This document shows positions 1 through 11,181 of a DNA stretch of 64,000 nucleotides, piece by piece. The DNA lies in NCBI GenBank assembly GCA_023678885.1, contig CM042955.1, positions 38,224,088 through 38,288,087 on the forward strand, read 5' to 3'. Source of the stretch: Pogostemon cablin. Lineage: Eukaryota > Streptophyta > Magnoliopsida > Lamiales > Lamiaceae. Within the stretch, counting starts at the first letter, position 1; each line of letters opens with the position of its first letter. The notes under the pieces were generated by a model. It searched no databases, had not been told where the DNA came from, and was given only the letters and a program-made list of their open reading frames with translations. Both the position numbers and the translations under genes were made by a program.

Positions 1-1834
1 TCAACACACAATTAATCCTCAAGTATGAAGGATATCAATTGTAGTTTCGAAAGGTGACCAAGTGAATATCGAACCCAAGGGACGGCGTATTATCAATTAA
101 ATTATTTACTAAATTAATTAAGACAAGACAATAAGAGTTTGATGTTTGATTATAACTAAAATACTAAATTAAATAACAAATAAAATAAATATCACTTGAA
201 GAATGCGTAGGTGGATCAAGTAGGAGAATAGGTAGCTCTAGGATAATCCAGTTTTACTACTTAACTTTCCTTCCATGTGTCAATGTCCGACTCTGCCTTG
301 TGGAATATGGACGCATCACTAAACCATGCATATCTACTCTATAGACACAAGTAAACATGCGTGTAACACGTGTGAATAACCTCGGAGCAAGAGATATAAT
401 TTCACCCCCCTTTCTAGGTACTATCAGTATCAATTATTTCCCCCTAGGATTGGTACTCTAACCCGATATGATCTCCCTTTATAGGTACTATAAAGTTATC
501 CTCTTTATCCTACTTATTAACCCGAATTCAATTCAATTAATAAGTATTTATATAAGATAGTTCTAATGAAGCTTCGGAGTCCCCTCACTTAGAATCATAA
601 CATGAAATCCTGTTCAGCGGTGAACGCACTCAATCTACAACCAAGATATATATTCAGACTCTATATACCAATTGAAGATGCACAAAACGACCGTGAATAT
701 GGATTAAGAAAGCACAATCATATATAAAATAATCCACAAGTAGTGTTGTACGGAGTTTACACATAGAAGATCAATTAATTCATAAAACCATAAAAACTCC
801 TAGATCTACCAAAAAGGCTCTAGCCCATGGTGTTGTAGGAAACACACGTGGGGGTTGGATAGATCTTACCCGGATGTCCGAAAAATACAAGATAAATTAG
901 GAAACGAATAAACCCTAGATATGGCGTCTTCATGTCCTTCTCCGTCTTGAATTCTCCTCTTGGTTCTCCTCTTGATTCCACAAACGAATCTTCAAAGTGA
1001 TGGATGGATGGAGGAAGTGGATGATGGATGGGGGGTGATCCCCCCTTGTGGGGTGTTGTATGGTTGTGGCCTCTCCTCGGTGATTGGTGACGTTTTTCTT
1101 GACTGCATGAGCCTCCTTTTATACTTGTAATCACGTCTCTAGGGCTTAGAATGGGCTTTTCAAGTGATCCCACGCGTTTTGGCCTAGAAAATACGTAAGT
1201 TCCCGCATGTAGGTTCGACCTCGTCAAACAGGTCGAACCACTGGCCCCAGGTCGAACCTACAGGTCGAACCCTACTACTGGATTTGCGCAGTCTCTCCGT
1301 TTCGCGTATAACTTTCACATCCGACCTCCGAATTGAGTGATTTTTGTGCTCACGCGATCCTCTCTTCCTTGGCTTTCTATCCATAAAAATAAATCACAAG
1401 AACTCTAAGAATTGAATATGTAACAGGCCATGGAAAGTAGCACTGCAATTCTATTCGGCACAGCTCGCGCGGCGTCACCACTTTGCTCATAACTTCCTCG
1501 TTCGGACTCCGAATGGGATGTTCTTTACGCCAAAACGACCCTCTCTTCAGTGGCTTTCCAACCATGTATCACACTTCCCGTTCAGAGCTCCATATCAATA
1601 CAGAATAATTACACAATTTGGATGTGCGTTTATCAGCATTCTTGCACAAATTGCACCTTTTCTCAAACTTGGCTCTTTTGATCCTTTTTCCACCTAAAAC
1701 ACAACAAAACACCTCAAGTGCACCTTTTTCTCACATATAATGAATATAAGACATTTGTGCTAATATAAGACTACAATATCAATCAAAAAGGTGTTAAATT
1801 GGACACTAAAACATGCTTATTTTCACTCTCATCA
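1..1834 (-). repeat. 3' LTR of the Athila-like element (window-truncated)
   Basis: This matches 6840-8673 at a constant offset of 6839 with no net indel. It ends in CA at 1834, next to the polypurine tract. About 14 bases, present at 6826-6839 in the other LTR, lie before the window. It carries four GGTTCGACC/GGTCGAACC motifs at about 1210-1271, the same motif that fills the gag-protease linker. Confidence 0.93.
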
Positions 1835-1848
1835 AACCCCCAAACTTA
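1835..1848 (-). other. Polypurine tract of the Athila-like element
   Basis: Read on the minus strand this is TAAGTTTGGGGGTT, directly abutting the 3' LTR. It would prime plus-strand DNA synthesis. Position and composition are as expected for a Ty3/gypsy element. Confidence 0.8.
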
Positions 1849-3753
1849 CCCGTTGCTCGTCCCGAGGCAACAAAATAAAAATAAAGAGAGAGAGAGAGTA
1901 AGAAAATTAGCGGGGAAACAAGGACTATGATCAATACCCCATTCAAAATACAATTGTCATCAACTTAGGTCATGCAACTCTTATCACGTGTAATAATCAA
2001 TTCATAGCATACAAGTTAAGACAATCACCACCAATTCAAATGCTCCATCAAAATATTCTCACGAGAAGTATATATATGATCTCTCACTCAAGTGTAAAAG
2101 ATGTACACTTATGGGTTAAGGTGTTTACGCTCAGATTCAATTCAAGTGCATGCGTAACCATAAGCTTGCCAAAAGTCTCAAACTCTCCACCACTAAAAGT
2201 ATGATTCGACAATGGGATCAAAAATGACTTTTCTTTTGGATGTAATGTTGGCTCTTTGGTTAAGGTAGGAAATATATGGACAATGTGACTTAAATAGTGG
2301 AGAACTAAAGCTGATTGATCACTTCAACTTTCATCCTCTCTTCCTTTTCAATGCAGACGATTTTCATTCCTTCTTCACCTTCAAGCACAATTATTTTTCT
2401 TTTCTCAAGCTCATTCATTTTTTCCTTCTCTTTTTCTGCTTTTTCTCTTGAGGTACCAGTTTCGGGCACTACCTCATGCATCCTCCATAGGGTACTAGAT
2501 TTAAGCACTACCCTAGGGTATTTGATTCAATGGAGTACTAGATTTAAGCACTACTCTATGCTTCTCCTTAAATACATTATCAAAATCCATCACTAATTCA
2601 ATACCAATTTCATTCCTTCCCAAGCTGTTCGTTATCAAGCTCTATCAACACACTTTGAAAAGCCATTAATTCTCCACTAATAAGACAATCAAGGCTCAAA
2701 AAATTTAAGATGCTCAAAGTGGTTATTTCACGTAGGCTGCCAAAGAATGAGGTTTTTAGGCTCAACGGGGCTAACTACGGATAAACAATCATATGGTATA
2801 GGGAATTATTTGGCTAAGTGACTTATAAATTCAAAGATGGCCTAAAATCATCTCCCATTATCTATCACACATGTAGTTTCAAGTAAGACAAGAGGCAAGT
2901 TCTAGAATACACACACAAGAACGATACTCACCAGAAAGAAATATCATGTGATTATGTAACATAATCAACAAGGCTCAAAATCTCACATGGGTATTTAACA
3001 AGTAACAGAGCACCTTTCATGGTAAGCAATATCCCACAAGTACACATAGAATTTCATATCACAATATAACTCAAGTACACTTCCTTCATCAATTTCAAGA
3101 GCATATGAATTCCAAGATAATTTTAACAATATAAGCTCACATGGATCACCACCTTAAACTTAATCCTTCCACTCCATGAATTAAAAGCACATATAAAAAT
3201 TAGAATAAGGGAACGAGGGCACCTGATTTTTCTTCAACGAATGCACGAGCTCCTCGAGTCAACGCCTCAATGTAGAACTCGTCTTGCCACCTAGTTACCT
3301 TTTCTATCATCAAAGCTCAAACCCACTCATCATCACAAGATTCATCAATAATAATAAAATAGGAGAACTATAAGAAAGAATTAATTGACTATGTAATCGA
3401 CTCCACACACTAGAAACACCACTGAACACTAGGCAAATTGCAAAAAATTGACACATCAAAACCGATTAAAGTTTCAATATACCGTAAAAAATCAACTCCC
3501 CTAGCAAACATTACAAAGAAAAGATTATAATCTTGGTGCTTCAATGAGGTAATAACATCACACCCCCCAAACTTAGTAAAAACGTAAGTTGAAACTAAGT
3601 TTGAAAAAGATGTAATTGCCGATTAGTAAGCACCTTAAATATAAAAATTTCTTACTCACACGAAAGAAATAAAGCAATAAAACAGGAGGAAAAGCCCCCA
3701 ACAGGCGCTCATGTTTAATGTCGAAGAGTCACGACGGATTACCACTTTGTAGA
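1849..3753. other. Non-coding 3' internal region of the Athila-like element
   Basis: About 1.9 kb lie between the protease frame and the polypurine tract. No reverse transcriptase or integrase motifs are seen on either strand. There is a short GA run near 1884 and two copies of a GTACTAGATTTAAGCACTAC-type repeat at about 2490-2560. A short charged frame near 2305-2508 looks like a chance product of the low-complexity sequence. Confidence 0.7.
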
Positions 3754-5346
3754 CTACTTGATCGGAGGACCGTCTTGTCGCATCCTCACCTTCAAGTACT
3801 TTCTTTCCCTCTTCTTGTCTACACTCAATACCTCACCTTTCTTGGTCACAAAAATATGATCATTGAAATTTCCTTCCTCCCATGGCTGTCTAGACACCCC
3901 CTTGTCAATCTTCCACTTAAATTTTGAATCACCTGTCTTAGAAAAATCAAGATTAAACAAGTTAGAAACCATATCAATGCTCTTGCACGATTGAGTCTCC
4001 ATGGGCATCTTCATTGCATGATCAAGAGAGAAAACCACATCTTCATTATTCATTCGCAGTCTAAGCTTTTCTTCCTTAACATCTATCATAGCTCCAGCTG
4101 TGGCAAGGAACGGTCGTCCCAAAATAAGGGGAAGGTCACCCTTATCATCTTCCATCTCAAGTACAAGAAAATTCACGGGAAAAACTAACTTATCCACTCT
4201 CACTAAAACATCTTCAATCAAACCCTTCGGACAAGTCATGGATCTATCCGCCAATTGAAGAGCAATATTCGTGGGAGTTAACTCCCCTAAACCAAGCCTT
4301 TTAAATATGGACAAAGACATCAAATTAACGCTTGCCCCCAAATCATACAAGGCTTTATGTGCCGACCCTTTTCCAATGTCACAAAGAATGGTGAAGCTTC
4401 CCGGATCCTTTAACTTTGCAGGCAGCTTCCTTTGAAGGATCGAGCTGCAATTCTCTGATAGGTTTACCATCTCCACTCCATTCAAGCTTCTCTTCTTTGA
4501 TATAATATTCTTGAGGAATCGGGCATAGTATGACATCTCCATGATTGCTTCAGAGAAAGGAATGTTCAAGCTTACTTTGCTTATGACATCGTGAAACCTC
4601 TTGAACTTTTCTTCCAATCCCTTCTCGGCCAATCTCAAAGGAAACGGAGGAGGTATCTTGGTCTTTGGTCTTCCCCATTCATCACGTTCAACCTCCTTCG
4701 CTTTATATTTCTTGGCTCTCAATCTCTTTGCTTCTTCCCACTTCTTCTCAGCTATTATCTCTGTACTTTGCTCATTCCGAACCACTGGAGTAGCATCAAC
4801 ATCATAGGGAACATTCGGCGCGGAAAATGGTGCAGAAGGAATAGGTTCGACCTCAGTTCGACCACTGGTGCTGGTCGAACTAGGTGTGTAATGGTCGAAC
4901 CAATCGTCTGGAAGGCTGCTCTCTTTCTGTAATTGGGGTTCGACGTGGGTTCGACCTGGGTGATTGGTCGAACCATCAATGCTTTGGTCGAACCAGTCGT
5001 CTGGCATGCTGCTCTCACTTTGAACATGGGGTTCGACCTGGGTTCGACCAGGGGTACTGGTCGAACCAACTTCCCCCAGGTCGAATCGGCTCACTGGATG
5101 ATTTTTGCCTACCGGTTCGACCTTGGTTCGACCAAGGGTACTGGTCGAATCGATTATGTCATGGTTGAATCGAGCTGCAGACGAAACAGAGTACTTCGGA
5201 GGGTGCGATTCGACCTCAGTTCGAGCTGTTGTGCTGGTTGAACCGAAATGCCCCAGGTCGAACTGACCTTCTGTAAGATTTTTGGTCGCCGGTTCGACCT
5301 GGGTTCGACCTGATGGCCTGGTCGAACCGGTAGCATCGTGGTCGAA
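3754..5346 (-). pseudogene. pro: Protease part of the Athila-like gag-pro frame, cut off by a stop
   Basis: This stretch is open in the same frame as gag but lies after an in-frame TGA at 5347-5349. It has no convincing start of its own; the first start-like codon after the stop is a GTG at 5092-5094. The first third encodes a repetitive linker rich in GRTxVEP and DDWFD. A retropepsin-like domain follows, with DLGAS in the active-site position, then the flap region and an LILGRPFL motif. DLGAS instead of the usual D-[ST]-G is common in Athila proteases. It would process the Gag polyprotein if made by read-through or from an undamaged sister copy. The domain itself shows no frameshift. Confidence 0.8.
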
Positions 5347-5541
5347 TCAAGGCTTTGTGAAAACAGAGTGCTCCAGATGGGGTGGTTTGACCTGGGTTCG
5401 ACCAGATGGCCTGGTCGAATCGATGCCCCCCAGGTCGAACCGAGTGCCTGCTGCTCTTGAAACACTTCCAGAAGCCCTGTTCGACCTTCCCTGCATGCTT
5501 CGACCTGTGGGACAGGTCGAATCACATTGTTTTTGGTCGAA
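4843..5541. repeat. GGTTCGACC / GGTCGAACC motif array in the gag-pro linker
   Basis: Many copies of the 9-mer GGTTCGACC and its reverse complement GGTCGAACC alternate at spacings of roughly 10-40 bases, in imperfect units of about 100 bases. On the minus strand they encode the repetitive peptide between gag and protease. Several copies have decayed to GGTCGAATC. The same motif occurs four times in each LTR (about 1210-1271 and 8049-8110). Confidence 0.85.
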
Positions 5542-6639
5542 TCCGCTTGCTTTCACCTCAAACTTTGACTCCGGCTTCATTACTCCCTCGTACTGTGTTC
5601 CAAACCTTAACGTGATGGCTTTATTTTCCAATTTTTGTGTTAATTGATTCACGTTCGTGGTCATCTGCCCCATAACCAAAGTAAGGTCCTTCAATTGCTT
5701 AGATAAATCTGCACGATCAACATTCATGGTATCCTCAAGACGATCAATCCTTGCATCATTCCCAGTCATGTATCGATGGAAGGTATCTTCAACACTCTTC
5801 ACTTCTTGTTGCTTCATACTAGGCCCCCTTTGTGTCAACTCTGTGATTTGCCTTTGCTGGGGCTCTAGTAGCTTATTGATGTTAGCTAGACTAGAGACGA
5901 TCTCATCATCCCTATTCGGCTTCTCCACTTGATGTTCAACTTGCGCCACCTTACCAAGTACATATGATCCTCTATCTCTCTCCGTAGGCCAGTCACGTGA
6001 ATTCATAGAGATGTCTTCAAATAACTTTTCAGCTTCAAGTGCTGTCTTTGATAACAGCGCTCCTCCTGATGATGCATCAATAAAAATACGCGACTCACAA
6101 TCCAATCCATAGTAGAAGATGCTTATGTATTCAGCCTTAGACATTCCATGCTGTGGACACCTCCTGAGCATGTCTTTAAACCTATCCCACGCCTCATCAA
6201 ATTTCTCACCCTGATTCATAACAAATCGGGTGATCTCATGCTTCATTCTTAAGATCCTTGAGGGTGGCATGTATCTCTCCAAGAACTTCTGCTGCAGTTG
6301 GTCCCATGTAGTGCAATCTGCTGGATCAAGGGTCTCATACCAAGCTTCCGCCTTATTAATTAAAGAGAACTTGAATAAGGCGATCCGCCTAGCATTATCA
6401 TTCGCTCCACTGCCCTTTTGAGTGTTTGCATAACCAAGAAATCTTCGGAGATGTTGATATGGATCTTCAAAACAACCTCCAGAAAAGGGATTCTTCTCTA
6501 CCATGTTAATAAGAGCGGGATGTATCTCAAAATCATCATCTTCCCCCCTTGCTCCTATCAACCCCATGTTACCAATTCCATAGTTCGTGAAAATTTCACG
6601 TATGGCAACATTATCCGGATTCTGCCTTGTTCCGGCCAT
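5347..6639 (-). CDS. gag: Gag protein of the Athila-like element
   Basis: A 430-residue frame starts at a genuine ATG (6637-6639), about 160 bases downstream of the primer site. Residues 35-200 match the plant retrotransposon Gag family (Retrotrans_gag): FEIHPALINMV, then the AWYETLDPADCTTWDQL and FLERYMPPSR motifs. Gag would form the cytoplasmic virus-like particle. No CCHC zinc knuckle was found. The frame ends at TGA 5347-5349 inside the repeat array. At the equivalent place other repeat units have TGG (Trp), so a single base change is the simplest cause. Downstream the same frame stays open to 3754, so gag and protease were one polyprotein. Confidence 0.88.
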   Translation of the reverse strand: MAGTRQNPDNVAIREIFTNYGIGNMGLIGARGEDDDFEIHPALINMVEKNPFSGGCFEDPYQHLRRFLGYANTQKGSGANDNARRIALFKFSLINKAEAWYETLDPADCTTWDQLQQKFLERYMPPSRILRMKHEITRFVMNQGEKFDEAWDRFKDMLRRCPQHGMSKAEYISIFYYGLDCESRIFIDASSGGALLSKTALEAEKLFEDISMNSRDWPTERDRGSYVLGKVAQVEHQVEKPNRDDEIVSSLANINKLLEPQQRQITELTQRGPSMKQQEVKSVEDTFHRYMTGNDARIDRLEDTMNVDRADLSKQLKDLTLVMGQMTTNVNQLTQKLENKAITLRFGTQYEGVMKPESKFEVKASGFDQKQCDSTCPTGRSMQGRSNRASGSVSRAAGTRFDLGGIDSTRPSGRTQVKPPHLEHSVFTKP

Positions 6640-6801
6640 GTTTAGCTCAGTGTGTTATTCGTTCATTTCCTTCCCCTCCTTTTTCAAGCACACAAGAAAC
6701 TCGGAAAAATTCAAGGTTAGATAGAAATAAATAATCACAAATAAAAGAGAAAAAAAATATCTTAATCAAACTAGAAATAATAAAATTAATAATTACAGCC
6801 G

Positions 6802-6819
6802 TCCCCGGCAACGGCGCCA
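6802..6819 (-). other. Primer binding site, tRNA-Asp type
   Basis: The minus strand reads TGGCGCCGTTGCCGGGGA, complementary to the last 18 bases of plant tRNA-Asp (GTC) including CCA. It lies 6 bases inside the 5' LTR. A tRNA-Asp primer is typical of Athila elements. Confidence 0.85.
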
Positions 6820-6825
6820 AGAACT

Positions 6826-8673
6826 TGATGAGCGTTTTCTCAACACACAATTAATCCTCAAGTATGAAGGATATCAATTGTAGTTTCGAAAAGTGACCAA
6901 GTGAATATCGAACCCAAGGGACGGCGTATTATCAATTAAATTATTTACTAAATTAATTAAGACAAGACAATAAGAGTTTGATGTTTGATTATAACTAAAA
7001 TACTAAATTAAATAACAAATAAAATAAATATCACTTGAAGAATACGTAGGTGGATCAAGTAGGAGAATAGGTAGCTCTAGGATAATCCAGTTTTACTACT
7101 TAACTTTCCTTCCATGTGTCAATGTCCGACTCTGCCTTGTGGAATATGGACGCATCACTAAACCATGCATATCTACTCTATAGACACAAGTAAACATGCG
7201 TGTAACACGTGTGAATAACCTCGGAGCAAGAGATATAATTTCACCCCCCTTTCTAGGTACTATCAGTATCAATTATTTCCCCCTAGGATTGGTACTCTAA
7301 CCCGATATGATCTCCCTTTATAGGTACTATAAAGTTATCCTCTTTATCCTACTTATTAACCCGAATTCAATTCAATTAATAAGTATTTATATAAGATAGT
7401 TCTAATGAAGCTTCGGAGTCCCCTCACTTAGAATCATAACATGAAATCCTGTTCAGCGGTGAACGCACTCAATCTACAACCAAGATATATATTCAGACTC
7501 TATATACCAATTGAAGATGCACAAAACGACCGTGAATATGGATTAAGAAAGCACAATCATATATAAAATAATCCACAAGTAGTGTTGTACGGAGTTTACA
7601 CATAGAAGATCAATTAATTCATAAAACCATAAAAACTCCTAGATCTACCAAAAAGGCTCTAGCCCATGGTGTTGTAGGAAACACACGTGGGGGTTGGATA
7701 GATCTTACCCGGATGTCCGAAAAATACAAGATAAATTAGGAAACGAATAAACCCTAGATATGGCGTCTTCATGTCCTTCTCCGTCTTGAATTCTCCTCTT
7801 GGTTCTCCTCTTGATTCCACAAACGAATCTTCAAAGTGATGGATGGATGGAGGAAGTGGATGATGGATGGGGGGTGATCCCCCCTTGTGGGGTGTTGTAT
7901 GGTTGTGGCCTCTCCTCGGTGATTGGTGACGTTTTTCTTGACTGCATGAGCCTCCTTTTATACTTGTAATCACGTCTCTAGGGCTTAGAATGGGCTTTTC
8001 AAGTGATCCCACGCGTTTTGGCCTAGAAAATACGTAAGTTCCCGCATGTAGGTTCGACCTCGTCAAACAGGTCGAACCACTGGCCCCAGGTCGAACCTAC
8101 AGGTCGAACCCTGCTACTGGATTTGCGCAGTCTCTCCGTTTCGCGTATAACTTTCACATCCGACCTCCGAATAGAGTGATTTTTATGCTCACGCGATCCT
8201 CTCTTCCTTGGCTTTCTATCTATATAAAGAAATCACAAGAAATCCAAGAATTGAATATGTAACAGGCCATGGAAAATAGCACTGCAATTCTATTCGGCAC
8301 AGCTCGCGCGGCGTCACCATTTTGCTCATAACTTCCTCGTTCGGACTCCGAATGGGATGTTCTTTACGCCAAAACGACCCTCTCTTCAGTGGCTTTCCAA
8401 CCATCTATCACACTTCCAGTTCAGAGCTCCACATCAATACAGAATAATTACACAAGTTGGATGTGCGTTTATCAGTATTCTTGCACAAATTGCACCTTTT
8501 CTCAAACTTGGCTCTTTTGATCCTTTTTCCACCTAAAACACAACAAAACACCTCAAGTGCACCTTTTTCTCACATATAATGAATATAAGACATTTGTGCT
8601 AATATAAGACTACAATATCAATCAAAAAGGTGTTAAATTGGACACTAAAACATGCTTATTTTCACTCTCATCA
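6826..8673 (-). repeat. 5' LTR of the Athila-like element
   Basis: This is the complete 1848-bp LTR. On the plus strand it starts TGATGAGCG and ends ...CTCATCA. It matches the left LTR at about 99%. The downstream flank begins CTTTC; the matching target duplication would lie left of the window. It contains a TATA box in the element's direction. Confidence 0.93.
7954..7962 (-). promoter_or_regulatory. TATA box in the 5' LTR of the Athila-like element
   Basis: The minus strand reads TATAAAAGG in the middle of the LTR, the usual place for the U3/R boundary of a plant LTR promoter. The same site is at 1115-1123 in the other LTR. Confidence 0.55.
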
Positions 8674-9796
8674 CTTTCCAAATGGGTTTTCCTTTGTTGC
8701 CCTTACACTTTATTGAGATAAAGTTTGTTGGAAACCTACTAATCTCATCCTTATTATTGAAGTTCACTCATTATGTATGATTACGTTGTTGATATATAGA
8801 AAACTTAATCAGTAGACTTCTTAATTATTATACAGAGAATTAATTCAAAATCATTTATCATGCTCGTATTAAACTTTATGTCATTTAAAAATTTTAAATA
8901 ATTCAGAATCATCTCTAGGAATCGAGCACAACATTAGCATCAAGTCTAATGACAACAATACTAACTTGTAAGTGACACCCTCTACGTAGTAGTTAAATAC
9001 TGACAATAAGAACTGTCAAGCAATAGTCTTCCTTTGGACCAACTCATTACTCACATGTCAAACCAAATAACTGTCACGTATTCACCACCACAGGTGCTTG
9101 TGTATTTCAGGCCAAATATTAATCTACCTTTGGGCCGATCAATACCCGCATGAAGATACACTCGCACAACATTATTAATTGAGGACCCATCACAAGACAC
9201 CTTGTGCAACATTAACCTCGTCTATGGATAAAAATTAATTGCAGTGGTAATCTTGGTGTAATAATCAAGTATTGATAATAAATTCTGTCAAACAAAAGTC
9301 TATCTTTGGACCGACTGATGTTCACATGAGCAATTTAAAATAATTATCACATATTTATTATTACAAGTGTGTTATTATTCTGTCAAATTATGCCTACCTA
9401 TGGGCCGAACACAGAATACATAAATAATGTCACACTAATCTATATAATTTCAATAAAGTTACACTCCACACACAGAGGCTGCTATGACAACATGATATTT
9501 TGATTGACTAAATTGAAAACTACTAGACCAATTAAAAATATTTAAAATAAACATTATGTTTAATTGGACGACATTAAAAAAGTCTCTCCAATTATACTTT
9601 AATTAAATCCCAAATACTAAATAAGAATTTAAGATGATTCACATATTTAAAAAATAAAATAAAAGATTTCTTAATTTAATTAGGATTCTAAATCCTGTAT
9701 CCATATATTTTACAAAAGTATGTATGCAGTCATACATAATTATTAACAATCAAACATATCAACAATAACGTAATTGATTAAATAAAACAAAATCAT
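8674..9796. other. AT-rich non-coding flank, possibly internal part of an old copia element
   Basis: No ORF, RNA gene or LTR could be recognised. The sequence has a degenerate tandem duplication (separate entry). Together with 11182-13356 and 27675-29765 it may be one decayed minus-strand element whose primer site is at 29766-29775, because every intervening element is a later insertion. This is an inference from nesting. Confidence 0.35.
8999..9430. repeat. Degenerate tandem duplication, period about 272 bases
   Basis: Two diverged copies start near 8999 and 9271. Both run through TGACAATAA/TGATAATAA, CTGTCAA, CTTTGGACC, CTCACATG/TTCACATG, then CCTACCTATGGGCCGA-like sequence. No coding capacity is seen. 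Confidence 0.6.
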
Positions 9797-9804
9797 TCAC
9801 ATAA

Positions 9805-11173
9805 GGCAAAGACTTGGGTGAGACCATCTCACGGATCCCCTTACATGAGACGGGTTATATTTGACCCAATTTAAGTATATTCTAAATTAAACTTAAAAAT
9901 TAAAAATTAGTAACACGGGCCCTGTTTGGTGAATGTAAATTGAAAGAAGTTCGCATTCGCCCATATTCATGATATATGTTCTAAAACTGAATGTCAATAA
10001 AATAATTATAACTTTTCAATGATCAAATGTCACTTTATATTAAAAATATTATCACTTTTTATTTATACTATTAATATTTATGAAATAGTTTAATTAGTCA
10101 GTTATTACTTTATTTAGTATCACTTTTATTAAAAATATGAGTGAGGCTTGCGTGCACCCGGGCGCACGGAACACATTCCGTGCGCCTTTAGAAATTTTGT
10201 ATTATGGGTAAGGGTACATTAATTTGGTCTAAAGGGTATACACTTTAATTACTAAAAGGCACACAATTTTGTTCTAAAGGGTATACACTTTTCATTAATA
10301 TTTTTTTTTCTTTAGAAAATAAAGGGTACACATTTTTATACTAAAGGGTATACAATTTAACACAAAATTCTAAAGGCGCACGGAGTGTTGTTCGTGCGCC
10401 CAGATTTTTCTTTAGAAAATAAAGGGTACACATCTGTATACTAAAAGGTATACAATTTAGCACAAATTTCTAAAGGCGCACGGAAAGTGTTCCGTGCGCC
10501 CGGGTGCACAGGAGCTTTTGCCTAAAAATATTATCAAGTTTTATTAATTCTATAAATTGTTCATAAAATTCACTTTTGTAATTATTTATCACTTTTTATT
10601 AAAATGTTATCACCTTTTCTTTTAAATGTTATCACTTTTCATTTATAGTATAAATTGTTTATAAAATAGTTCACAACACCATTATCACTTTTTATCAATT
10701 AATTATAACTTTTTCTTATGAAAGTTATCACTTCTTATTTTTCATGGAAGTCATTCGTAAAACGAACTCACAAAAGCCTTTAACTATTCATAAAATGAAT
10801 AAAAAATGATAATATTTTTAATACAAAGTGATATCCAATTTAAATAAAGTGATAATAGAATAATTAAATTATTTAAAGGATAATTTCTAATAATATTATT
10901 ATTATAGAATAATTATTAATAATAATAATAATACTGTAATAAAATATTAACAGTAATTTTAATGAAAAGTTAAAATAATTGCCGTGAGGGTAGAGTAGCA
11001 CATATGGCGTGATTGCGTGAATGCAGCCGCCTGTTTTTGTATGTTTGGTTAACCTTAATTAATTAACCCAAACAGACTCCTTGTTTCTATATTTTTATTT
11101 TATGTTAATGGCCAGGGTTGGATCCGTCTCACATAAGAAGATCCGTGAGATGGTCTCACCCAAGACCTATCCA
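9805..11173. mobile_element. TIR DNA transposon, non-autonomous, copy 1 (TGAGAC family)
   Basis: Terminal inverted repeats start GGCAAAGACTTGGGTGAGAC. Each contains an inner palindrome built on GTGAGAC/GTCTCAC. The element is flanked by the 8-bp direct repeat TCACATAA (9797-9804 and 11174-11181). The interior is AT-rich with many degenerate AAAAGTGATAAT units, and near both ends there is a TGTTTGGT/ACCAAACA-type sequence (a GGGCCCTGTTTGGT form at the left). No transposase is encoded. An 8-bp duplication is typical of the hAT superfamily, but the termini are not typical hAT ends, so the class is open. A second member is at 30107-32437. Confidence 0.75.
10139..10523. mobile_element. MITE with hairpin-containing ends
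   Basis: The two ends are inverted copies containing GTGCACCCGGGCGCACGGAA. Each end is itself a near-perfect palindrome of the type GCGCACGGAAC...TTCCGTGCGC. A third hairpin of the same sequence lies inside, near 10371-10400. AAAAATAT flanks both sides (10131-10138 and 10524-10531), a possible 8-bp target duplication. The core has repeated AAAGGGTATACA-type units. It sits inside the TIR element at 9805-11173. Confidence 0.7.
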
Positions 11174-11181
11174 TCACATAA

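Larger units (their letters stand above)
1..8673 (-). mobile_element. Athila-like Ty3/gypsy element, non-autonomous (gag-protease only)
   Basis: Two long direct repeats (1-1834 and 6826-8673) flank an internal region coding on the minus strand. In element order it has a 5' LTR (right side), a primer site matching the 3' end of tRNA-Asp, gag, a retropepsin domain, about 1.9 kb of non-coding DNA, a polypurine tract and a 3' LTR (left side). No reverse transcriptase, RNase H or integrase is present, so it would need enzymes supplied by another element. The gag and protease resemble Athila-lineage proteins. By eye the LTRs differ at about 17 of 1834 positions (about 0.9%), so the insertion is young. 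The first about 14 bases of the left LTR and the left target duplication lie outside the window. Confidence 0.9.

Noticed and set aside
820..1227. 135-codon minus-strand frame in the left LTR, identical at 7659-8066
   Set aside because: It lies wholly within the LTR, starts at a non-ATG codon and has no domain. Identity of the two copies follows from the LTR identity.
6802..6819. tRNA gene because of the tRNA-Asp-like sequence
   Set aside because: Only the last 18 bases of the tRNA are matched, in reverse sense and next to an LTR, so it is a primer site.
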